Shown here one piece after another: positions 16,843 through 24,776 of a stretch of 64,000 bases of DNA (its first letter is position 1; each line of letters opens with the position of its first letter). The stretch comes from Marinilabiliaceae bacterium (GTDB taxonomy: Bacteria > Bacteroidota > Bacteroidia > Bacteroidales > Marinilabiliaceae): assembly GCA_016933045.1 (NCBI GenBank), contig JAFGBR010000031.1, positions 1 to 64,000 of the forward strand, given 5' to 3'. The notes under the pieces were generated by a model, which was not told where the DNA came from, did not search any database, and saw nothing but the letters and a program-made list of their open reading frames with translations. The translations under genes were made by a program, and so were the position numbers.

Positions 16843-19197
16843 ATGAAAAATATACTTTACTTATTAGTCTTCGTTTCTGTATTAGTTTCTTGTAACGAGA
16901 TACCTCCAACTATAAAGGGTCCCGACAATGAAGTCATCAATTTCAGAGCGATTCCATTTTCAATAGAAGATGTGCATCTGTTGGACGGCCCATTTTTAAG
17001 AGCAACCAAACTCAATGAGCAGATTTTAATGAACTACAATCCTGATCGGCTTTTAGCAAAATTTAGGATAGAAGCTGGTTTGCAACCTAAAGCTGAGCAT
17101 TACGGAGGATGGGAAGGCGAAACCATTGCCGGTCATAGTTTGGGACATTATTTAACTGCCATTTGTTTAATGTATCAAACTACCGGAAATGATTCGTTAT
17201 TAAAAAGGGCTCAATATATTGTTGACGAGCTGGCTGAATGTCAGAAAGCTGATGGTGATGGATATATTGGCGCATTCCCCAATGGAAAAAAAATCTTAGA
17301 AGAAGAGGTTGCTAAAGGTGATATTCGTTCAAAGGGATTCGATTTAAACGGAATTTGGGTTCCATTTTATACCCAACATAAGGTGATGGATGGTCTTTAT
17401 CATGCTTACCAATTATGTGGTATCAAAAAGGCATTGGATGTTAGCGCTCATTTTGCCGATTGGCTTTACTCTGTTGTTAAAGGATTGAATGAAAATCAGG
17501 TTCAAGCTATGCTCGATTGCGAACATGGAGGAATGAACGAAGCACTTGCTGAGTTGTATCAGGTCACTCAAAATGAGAAATATTTGAAGATGTCATATAT
17601 TTTTCATCACAAAGAGATTATCGATTCGTTGAGTCATGGAGTTGATATTTTGCCGGGAAAACATGCCAATACTCAAATTCCTAAGTTTGTAGGAACGGCT
17701 CGTCGCTATGAGTTAACGGGAAGTGAGGAGGATAAAAATGCATCGCTTAATTTTTGGGATCGTGTTGTGAATCATCATTCGTATGTTACTGGTGGAAATG
17801 GGAATCATGAATATTTTGGAGCACCTGATACTTTGCGCGACAGATTAAGTTCGGGTACTACCGAAACCTGCAATGTTTACAACATGTTAAAACTTTCGCA
17901 ACATCTGTTTTCGTGGAGTGCAAATCCTCATGTACTTGATTTTTACGAGCGTGCTTTGTTAAATCAAATATTATCTTCTCAAAATGTTAATGATGGGCAT
18001 GTGGTTTATAATTTATCGCTTGATATGGGCGGATATAAGGAGTTTCAGGATCCCGAATGGTTTACTTGTTGCATTGGAACGGGTATGGAAAATCATTCGA
18101 AATATGCAGGTAGTATTTATTTTTATAATAATGAGGAGTTGTTTGTTGGTCAGTTTATTGCTTCAGAACTAAACTGGAGAGATAAGGGTGTGAAAGTGAC
18201 ACAACAAACTTTTTTTCCTGAGGATCAGAATACCAAATTAACATTAGAATGTATTAAGCCGGTTGAATTTGGCTTAATACTTCGGTATCCCTATTGGGCA
18301 AACAATGGGATGAAAATTTATTTAAACAATGAAGAGTATAGTTTTGAAAGTGAGCCGGGAGAGTTTGTTACCATTCACCGCAGATGGAATAATGGTGATG
18401 AGGTGAGAATTGAGTTTCCTTTTTCATTGAGGTTAGAAACCATGCCCGACGATTCGAACCGTGTGGCTGTGATGTACGGTCCTTTGGTGATGGCTGGCAT
18501 TTTAGGGCCAATTGATGATGAGGCGATTAAAGATCCTATGTATGTGCCGGTTTTAAAAACTGAAGATCGTGATCCCTCTGCCTGGTTAAAAACTGTTGAT
18601 GGGCAATTATATACCTTTATTTCAAATAAAGTTGGTTACCCTCTCGATGTTGAGTTTCGGCCTTTTTTTACTGTTAACGATAAACGATATTCGGTTTATT
18701 TCGATCTGTTTTCGGTCGAAAAATGGGAGGCATTTAAGGCTGATTATGAAGCAAATGTTAAAGAACAAAAAGGTTTGGATGCTATTACACTTGATTTTTT
18801 ACAATTTGGAGAGATGCAACCTGAACGCGATCATAATTTTAAAAGCGAACGGAGTTGGGTGGGTGAGTATAAACTAAAAAAATATCGCGAAGTTGATTTG
18901 CCCGGATTTATGGAGTTTGAGATGAAAGCAAAAACAAATGAATCATTGTCGGTTATTTGCGAGTGTTGGTCGGGGTTTCCTGGAGCAAGAGCTTTTGAGG
19001 TTTATGTTAATGATATTTTAATTGGAAGTGACACCATTTCAATTCGTAATACTACTGGGTTTTATAATTCAGAGTTTTTTATTCCACAAAATGGTTTAAG
19101 TAATAGTGGGATGATAAAATTGAAAATTATGTCATCAAAAGGTTATAGAGGTGGTCCAATTTTTAGTTGTAGGCTTGTAAAGGGTAAAAAGAAATAA
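16843..19197 (+). CDS. Lipoprotein beta-L-arabinofuranosidase, GH127/GH146 (DUF1680) type
   Basis: Glycoside hydrolase of 784 aa expected to release beta-L-arabinofuranose. A lipoprotein signal (lipobox Cys17, VLVSC) precedes an alpha/alpha-barrel (GGWEGETIAGHSLGHYL, WVPFYTQHKVMDGL) and C-terminal beta domains. The zinc/cysteine active site known from Bifidobacterium HypBA1 is seen as Glu341 and Cys343 (TETC) plus Cys409 and Cys410 (WFTCC), with Cys409 the likely nucleophile. GH127 and GH146 cannot be separated by eye. The frame is open from 16813, but the ATG at 16843 starts the lipoprotein signal. It is the first gene of the carbohydrate locus, though a terminator after the next gene separates it from the GH53-SusCD operon. 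Confidence 0.86.
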   Translation: MKNILYLLVFVSVLVSCNEIPPTIKGPDNEVINFRAIPFSIEDVHLLDGPFLRATKLNEQILMNYNPDRLLAKFRIEAGLQPKAEHYGGWEGETIAGHSLGHYLTAICLMYQTTGNDSLLKRAQYIVDELAECQKADGDGYIGAFPNGKKILEEEVAKGDIRSKGFDLNGIWVPFYTQHKVMDGLYHAYQLCGIKKALDVSAHFADWLYSVVKGLNENQVQAMLDCEHGGMNEALAELYQVTQNEKYLKMSYIFHHKEIIDSLSHGVDILPGKHANTQIPKFVGTARRYELTGSEEDKNASLNFWDRVVNHHSYVTGGNGNHEYFGAPDTLRDRLSSGTTETCNVYNMLKLSQHLFSWSANPHVLDFYERALLNQILSSQNVNDGHVVYNLSLDMGGYKEFQDPEWFTCCIGTGMENHSKYAGSIYFYNNEELFVGQFIASELNWRDKGVKVTQQTFFPEDQNTKLTLECIKPVEFGLILRYPYWANNGMKIYLNNEEYSFESEPGEFVTIHRRWNNGDEVRIEFPFSLRLETMPDDSNRVAVMYGPLVMAGILGPIDDEAIKDPMYVPVLKTEDRDPSAWLKTVDGQLYTFISNKVGYPLDVEFRPFFTVNDKRYSVYFDLFSVEKWEAFKADYEANVKEQKGLDAITLDFLQFGEMQPERDHNFKSERSWVGEYKLKKYREVDLPGFMEFEMKAKTNESLSVICECWSGFPGARAFEVYVNDILIGSDTISIRNTTGFYNSEFFIPQNGLSNSGMIKLKIMSSKGYRGGPIFSCRLVKGKKK

Positions 19198-19294
19198 AAA
19201 TGTGTACAAATAATTCAATAGTTAAAATTGCAAATTAGTATATTAAAATAAGTATTATTGTATTGATATTTTGTTTAACTAATAATCTAAATTT

Positions 19295-19867
19295 ATGAAA
19301 ATGAGACTTTTTTTTGTTTTAGGCTTAATAAGTTTGTTTAGTTTTTCAACTAAAGCACAAGGTTTTACTCCACCAGCCGAAGGAAATGCTGTTGTTTATT
19401 TTGCAAGAGTAACAGTTATGGGTGCTGCTGTTTCGTTTGAGTATTTTCATAACGAAAAATTTATTGGTGTTTTTAAAGGGAAGAATTATATGAGATATGA
19501 ACTTCCTGCCGGTAAGCATTTGTTATGGGCATCATCAGAAAATAAAGAGTTTTTAGAGTGTGATTTAAAAGCCGGAGGTACATATTTGGTTTTGGTGAAC
19601 ATTCAAATGGGAGCGTGGAAAGCTCGCATGGATCTTGAGCCTGTTTTAGTCGACAATAAAGATTTTGAACGGGTTAAGGAGTTAATAATGAGCAAGGAAC
19701 CTATTACGACTCCTGATAAAGTAATAGCTAAAACAGAGAAAAAACTTGAAGAAAAAGGTTTTGTTAAAACTATTATGGAGCGGTTTGAGAAAGACTGGAA
19801 GAGTAATCCGGGGGCAACACGACAAATTACTCAGGATATGGCAATTCCTGATGATAAATTGAAATAA
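19295..19867 (+). CDS. Exported DUF2846-like protein
   Basis: Protein of 190 aa with a signal peptide (MKMRLFFVLGLISLFSFSTKAQ). Residues about 25-110 resemble DUF2846 (AVVYFARVTVMGAAVSFEYFHNEKFIGVFKGKNYMRYELPAGKHLLWASS), a small beta-rich domain of unknown role often seen in exported proteins. The C-terminal third is charged and helical. It lies 97 bp behind the arabinofuranosidase gene and ends at a good terminator. No enzymatic motif is visible, and a link to carbohydrate use rests only on position. Confidence 0.65.
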   Translation: MKMRLFFVLGLISLFSFSTKAQGFTPPAEGNAVVYFARVTVMGAAVSFEYFHNEKFIGVFKGKNYMRYELPAGKHLLWASSENKEFLECDLKAGGTYLVLVNIQMGAWKARMDLEPVLVDNKDFERVKELIMSKEPITTPDKVIAKTEKKLEEKGFVKTIMERFEKDWKSNPGATRQITQDMAIPDDKLK

Positions 19868-19882
19868 TATACATAAAATATT

Positions 19883-19922
19883 AAAAAAAGAGGCTTCTGT
19901 TTACAGGAGCCTCTTTTTTTGT
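19883..19922 (+). terminator. Intrinsic terminator after the DUF2846 gene
   Basis: An 11-bp stem with one wobble (AGAGGCTTCTG/CAGGAGCCTCT), flanked by an A-run and followed by eight T, splits the locus into a two-gene unit and the downstream GH53-SusCD operon. Confidence 0.88.
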
Positions 19923-20024
19923 TTTAATGTATAAATTTTAATAAAACCTATTTGCAATATGGGTTATGTATTAAAAATTTCATTTCCTGTAAGATTTGTT
20001 TCAGTCATTGTTTTTTTAGTAGTT

Positions 20025-20032
20025 TAATTTTG
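20025..20032 (+). promoter_or_regulatory. Candidate promoter of the GH53-SusCD operon
   Basis: TAATTTTG matches TAnnTTTG and lies between the terminator and the first GH53 gene. The -33 spacing is poor, so this is only a candidate start for the operon running to 32172. Confidence 0.35.
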
Positions 20033-20080
20033 TATTGGTATGGATGGTGTTTGAATATTAATTCGAAAAGTTATAAAGAA

Positions 20081-21262
20081 ATGTGTAAGATAAGTTTTGT
20101 AATAAGCGTTTTTTGTGTGCTAAATTTTTCGTTGATAAATGCTCAAAATGATATGCATGTTTGTTCTGATTCTGTTTTTAAAATAGATTTTGAACAGGGC
20201 GTCGATTTGTCGTATGTGAAACAGGTAGAAGATTATGGAGCTGAGTTTAAAGATGATGGTATAGCTAGTGATCCTTATGCAATATTAAAAAGTAAAGGTG
20301 CTACAATGGTTCGCTTGAGGTTGTGGCATAATCCGATATGGGTTCGTGATGTTTATAATAATCCCGGGCAGAAACTTTATAGTGGACTTGAAGATGTTGC
20401 CAATGCAATAAAACGAGCAAAAGATAATGGTTTAAAAGTAAATCTCGATTTTCATTATTCCGATATTTGGGCTGATCCGGAGCATCAAAGTGTTCCCAAA
20501 GCATGGGAGAATATTACTTCAATAAAAGACCTGACTGATTCAATATATAATTATACCTACCAAACCCTTATTTTTTTGAGTTCGAAAAATTTGATGCCCG
20601 AAATGGTTCAAATTGGTAATGAGACTAATTGTGGAATGTTGCTGCACGATGCAAATGTTTCTTTTCCTAAACTTAATATTTGTGAAAAATATTGGGGAAA
20701 TTATGGACTGGCTATCAATGCAGGAATTAAAGCTGTGCGCGATATTGATAAACAAATTGGCGCAAAAACCACTATTGCACTTCATGTTGCCGATCCCAAA
20801 AATTTAAAATGGTGGTTTGATGGAATGACTGTGAAAGGAAATGTTTCTGATTTCGATGTTATCGGATTCTCATATTACCCATTATGGCACACGACAGTTG
20901 GCATGGATAGTCTGCCAAGTATTGTCAGGGAAATGATTGAAACATATCATCGAAAAGTGATGGTTTTGGAGACAGCTTATCCATGGACAAAAGATAGTGC
21001 TGACAATTATAATAACCTGTTTGGAAGTCAGGAGCCATTGAAAGGATATCCATTTACTGTTGATGGGCAATTACAGTTTCTTGTCGATTTAACCCGGTTA
21101 ATGAAAAATGCTGGTGGTTCGGGAGTGATGTATTGGGAGCCTTGTTGGATACCATCGGGTATGAAAGATAAATGGGGGCAGGGAACATCGTGGGAAAATG
21201 TTGCATTATTCGATTTTGAAGGTAACCTGCTTAAAAGTGCTGATTATTTGAGAGAAGAATAA
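20081..21262 (+). CDS. Secreted arabinogalactan endo-beta-1,4-galactanase, GH53
   Basis: GH53 enzyme of 393 aa that would cleave internal beta-1,4-galactosyl bonds of pectic galactan or type I arabinogalactan. A signal peptide (MCKISFVISVFCVLNFSLINAQ) without lipobox suggests a soluble periplasmic or secreted form. Family landmarks are FEQGVDLSYVKQVEDYGAEF, VRLRLWHNP, DFHYSDIWADP, the acid/base Glu181 (QIGNETNCGM) and the nucleophile Glu297 (VLETAYPW). The frame is open from 19952, but the ATG at 20081 gives the signal peptide. It is 47 bp upstream of the GH2-GH53 fusion and is the first of three GH53 domains in this locus. Confidence 0.9.
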   Translation: MCKISFVISVFCVLNFSLINAQNDMHVCSDSVFKIDFEQGVDLSYVKQVEDYGAEFKDDGIASDPYAILKSKGATMVRLRLWHNPIWVRDVYNNPGQKLYSGLEDVANAIKRAKDNGLKVNLDFHYSDIWADPEHQSVPKAWENITSIKDLTDSIYNYTYQTLIFLSSKNLMPEMVQIGNETNCGMLLHDANVSFPKLNICEKYWGNYGLAINAGIKAVRDIDKQIGAKTTIALHVADPKNLKWWFDGMTVKGNVSDFDVIGFSYYPLWHTTVGMDSLPSIVREMIETYHRKVMVLETAYPWTKDSADNYNNLFGSQEPLKGYPFTVDGQLQFLVDLTRLMKNAGGSGVMYWEPCWIPSGMKDKWGQGTSWENVALFDFEGNLLKSADYLREE

Positions 21263-21309
21263 CAAATACAACCAATGGAGATGTGCTAATCATCTCAAGA
21301 AATGAATCT

Positions 21310-24300
21310 ATGAAGAAAAAAATCTATCAAATTGTTGGAGCATGTGCATTATTGCTTATTACAGCATGTTCTCAAACCAAAATAGAGAAAAGTAGTGACA
21401 GATTACGATTGAATTTCGATGAAGGATGGAAGTTTCATTTAGGACATGCAGCCGATCCATCGAAAGATTTCAATTTTAAAGTAGCCAATATTTTTGCTAA
21501 AACTGGTAAGACTGAAAACACACCTATCAATACATCTTTCGATGATGGCGATTGGAGAGATATTCAACTGCCTCACGATTGGGCTGTTGAGTTACCATTT
21601 GAAAATTCTCCCAATTTTGATGTGATGGCTCATGGATACAAACCTGTTGGAGGGCTATATCCTCAAAACAGTGTTGGGTGGTATCGCAAGTCATTTGCAA
21701 TTGCCGAAGCTGATTCTGGTAAAAGATTTTCTGTAACCTTCGATGGAATTTTTCGCGATGCAATGGTTTGGATCAATGGCTTTTACTTAGGTAATAATAA
21801 GAGTGGATATATTGGTGAAACTTATGATATTACCGACTATATCAACTTTAAGAAACCGAATGTTTTGGTAGTTCGAGTGGATGCTACACAATACGAAGGT
21901 TGGTTTTACGAAGGAGCCGGAATTTACCGTCATGTTTGGTTAAATCGTTACAATAATATACATGTGGCTCACGATGGGGTGTTTGTTCAATCCGAGCTAA
22001 ACGGAAACGAAGCAACTATAGTAGTTGAAGCAAAACTCGAAAATAAGGGGTTGAACAGTGGCTTTGCAAAGGTTAAATTTCTTATTGTTGATCGGTCCGG
22101 GCAGTTGGTTTCCGGGGCAGGCTGGATTTCTACCTCACTTGATGTAAATGAAACACCCGTTGTAAAACAAAGTTTGAAAATTCCTAACGTAAGGTTATGG
22201 AATCTTGAAGATCCATATTTATATAAGGTTATTGCTCAGGTTGCTGTTAATGATACAATTGTTGATGAAGTAATAAATAAGTTTGGGGTTCGCACCATCG
22301 AAATTGATGCTCAAAAAGGATTGTTCCTAAATGGAGAACATATAAAAATTCAAGGGACTAACAACCATCAGGATCATGCAGGGATAGGGAGCGCTTTGCC
22401 TGATGCCATGCAGTATCACCGGATAAAACTTTTGAAAGATTTGGGAGTGAACTCCTATCGTGCAAGTCACAATCCTCCAACACCCGAACTACTTGAAGCT
22501 TGTGATAGCCTGGGAATGTTGGTTATGGATGAAACTCGTCTGTTGAATAGTAGCCCCGAGTATATGAATCAGTTAGAACGACTGATTATCAGGGATCGGA
22601 ATCATCCGAGTATCTTCATGTGGTCAATTGGAAATGAAGAAGGTTTTGTTCAACGAAACAGTTATGGTAAACGAATTGCATTAACCATGTTGGCAAAGCA
22701 AAAAGAGCTCGATCCAACTCGTACCAGTACATACGCTGCTGACTTAGCAAATGATTTTGAGGGTATTAATGAGGTCATTCCGGTTCGCGGATTTAACTAT
22801 CGTGTGTTTGGATTGTCGCCGTACCATCAGGATCATCCAACTCAGCCAATTATCGGAACCGAGATGGGAAGCACAGTTACAACCCGTGGTGTTTACGAAA
22901 AAGATACCATTCGTTGCTATGTTCCCGACCAGGACATTACAGCTCCCTGGTGGGCTAATCGTGCTGAGGAGTGGTGGCCATTGGCAGCTGATAGCTCATG
23001 GATGATGGGTGGTTTTGTTTGGACAGGTTTTGATTATCGTGGAGAGCCAACTCCATATCACTGGCCTAATATTAACTCTCATTTTGGGATAATGGATGTG
23101 TGCGGATTCCCCAAAAACATCTATTACTATTATCAGTCATGGTGGACAGATAAAGATGTGTTACACATATCTCCGCATTGGAACTGGAAAGGTAAAGAAG
23201 GTGAAATGATTGATGTTTGGGTGAATACCAATGCCGATGATATAGAGTTATTCTTAAATGATGTGAGCCTTGGTAAAATAGAGATGCATCGCAATAGTCA
23301 CCTGAAATGGCAGGTGAAATATGAGCAGGGACAATTAAAGGCCATTGCACATAAAGGAGATCGCATTTTAACCGAAGTTGTTGAAACAACAGGCGAACCT
23401 TTCGATTTGGTTTTAATGCCATACAAAACAACCATGTTAGCCGATGGGAAAGATGCAACAGTGGTTAATGTGTGGACTTTAGATAAGGAAGGTCGTGAAG
23501 TGCCAACTGCACAAAATCTGATCAAATTCAAATTGACAGGTGATGCAAAAATTATCGGAGTTGGTAATGGTGATCCAAGCTCTCATGAGCCAGATAAGTG
23601 CGAGGATGGAAAGTGGCAACGCTCATTGTTCAATGGCAAATGTCAGTTAATTATCCAATCGGGGAAAACAGTAGATAAAATAAAACTCGAAGCATCAACT
23701 GATGGAGTTTACACTGCGTCTACCGAGATACATACTATTAAACCGCTTACAACTCTGCCTAATGTAGATAATGCGAATCTTAAAAAATCATCGGGTAATA
23801 AAGATTATAAAATGCTTGGAGCAGACATTTCGTTTTTACCTCAACTGGAGGCAAAGGGAATAAAGTTTAAAGAAAACGGGGTTGAGAAAGATGCTATTGA
23901 GCTGTTAAAGGAACATGGATTTAATTATATCCGATTACGATTGTTTCATAATCCATCGACCGAAAAAGGATATTCGCCCAATAAAGGATTTTGCGATTTA
24001 AATCACACCTTAAAAATGGCCAAAAGGGTTAAGGATGCCGGTTTGAAATTATTGCTTGATTTCCATTATAGCGATTATTGGGCCGATCCACAGCAGCAAT
24101 ACAAGCCTCTTGCATGGGAAGGATTATCGTTCGAAGATTTGAAAGATGCTTTGAAAAACTATACTAAGGAAGTTGTTAACGCTTTAAAATCGCAAGGTAC
24201 TACACCCGATATGATTCAAATTGGCAATGAAATTAATCATGGTATGGTTTGGCCCGATGGTCATATTGAAAATGTCGACCAGCTTGCACAACTTATAAAA

Positions 24301-24717
24301 TCAGGCATTGCAGGGGTGAAGGAAGTAGATGATTCTATATTGATTATGCTTCATGTGGCTCTTGGAGGCCAGAACGATGAATCGGTCTTTTGGTTTAATA
24401 ACATGTTTTCGCGTGGTGTTGACTGCGATGTTATTGGCTTATCATATTATCCGCGTTGGCATGGTACTCTGGCCGATTTGGAATTTAATATGAACGATTT
24501 GATTCGCAGGTATGGCAAAGATATTAACCTGGTTGAATACTCACACCGGAAAAAAGAGGTGAACGATATTGTTTTTAATCTGCCAGATGGGAAAGGGGTA
24601 GGATCCTGTATTTGGGAGCCACTTAATACATGGGAGTCTATATGCGATGAACAAGGCAATGTTAAGGAAATAATTGAAATATATAATCAAATAAAAGAAA
24701 CCTATTTGGCTAATTAG
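21310..24717 (+). CDS. Lipoprotein GH2 beta-galactosidase fused to GH53 endo-galactanase
   Basis: A 1135-aa two-enzyme polypeptide with a lipoprotein signal (lipobox Cys20, LITAC). Residues about 35-800 form a GH2 beta-galactosidase: sugar-binding and Ig-like domains, then a TIM barrel with acid/base Glu443 (SIGNEEGF) and nucleophile Glu518 (IIGTEMGS), then C-terminal beta domains. After a Lys/Ser-rich linker, residues 833-1135 form a complete GH53 domain with acid/base Glu974 (QIGNEINHGM) and nucleophile Glu1076 (LVEYSH). The frame is continuous, so endo- and exo-acting galactan enzymes share one chain. No acidic surface-export signal follows Cys20 (SQTKIEK), which is compatible with a periplasm-facing lipoprotein. 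The ATG at 21310 is preferred over the start at 21283. Confidence 0.92.
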   Translation: MKKKIYQIVGACALLLITACSQTKIEKSSDRLRLNFDEGWKFHLGHAADPSKDFNFKVANIFAKTGKTENTPINTSFDDGDWRDIQLPHDWAVELPFENSPNFDVMAHGYKPVGGLYPQNSVGWYRKSFAIAEADSGKRFSVTFDGIFRDAMVWINGFYLGNNKSGYIGETYDITDYINFKKPNVLVVRVDATQYEGWFYEGAGIYRHVWLNRYNNIHVAHDGVFVQSELNGNEATIVVEAKLENKGLNSGFAKVKFLIVDRSGQLVSGAGWISTSLDVNETPVVKQSLKIPNVRLWNLEDPYLYKVIAQVAVNDTIVDEVINKFGVRTIEIDAQKGLFLNGEHIKIQGTNNHQDHAGIGSALPDAMQYHRIKLLKDLGVNSYRASHNPPTPELLEACDSLGMLVMDETRLLNSSPEYMNQLERLIIRDRNHPSIFMWSIGNEEGFVQRNSYGKRIALTMLAKQKELDPTRTSTYAADLANDFEGINEVIPVRGFNYRVFGLSPYHQDHPTQPIIGTEMGSTVTTRGVYEKDTIRCYVPDQDITAPWWANRAEEWWPLAADSSWMMGGFVWTGFDYRGEPTPYHWPNINSHFGIMDVCGFPKNIYYYYQSWWTDKDVLHISPHWNWKGKEGEMIDVWVNTNADDIELFLNDVSLGKIEMHRNSHLKWQVKYEQGQLKAIAHKGDRILTEVVETTGEPFDLVLMPYKTTMLADGKDATVVNVWTLDKEGREVPTAQNLIKFKLTGDAKIIGVGNGDPSSHEPDKCEDGKWQRSLFNGKCQLIIQSGKTVDKIKLEASTDGVYTASTEIHTIKPLTTLPNVDNANLKKSSGNKDYKMLGADISFLPQLEAKGIKFKENGVEKDAIELLKEHGFNYIRLRLFHNPSTEKGYSPNKGFCDLNHTLKMAKRVKDAGLKLLLDFHYSDYWADPQQQYKPLAWEGLSFEDLKDALKNYTKEVVNALKSQGTTPDMIQIGNEINHGMVWPDGHIENVDQLAQLIKSGIAGVKEVDDSILIMLHVALGGQNDESVFWFNNMFSRGVDCDVIGLSYYPRWHGTLADLEFNMNDLIRRYGKDINLVEYSHRKKEVNDIVFNLPDGKGVGSCIWEPLNTWESICDEQGNVKEIIEIYNQIKETYLAN

Positions 24718-24776
24718 TAATGGTTGGCCTTATAAAATTGAATGAAACGAATTGTTAATTGACAAAACCAAAATTT

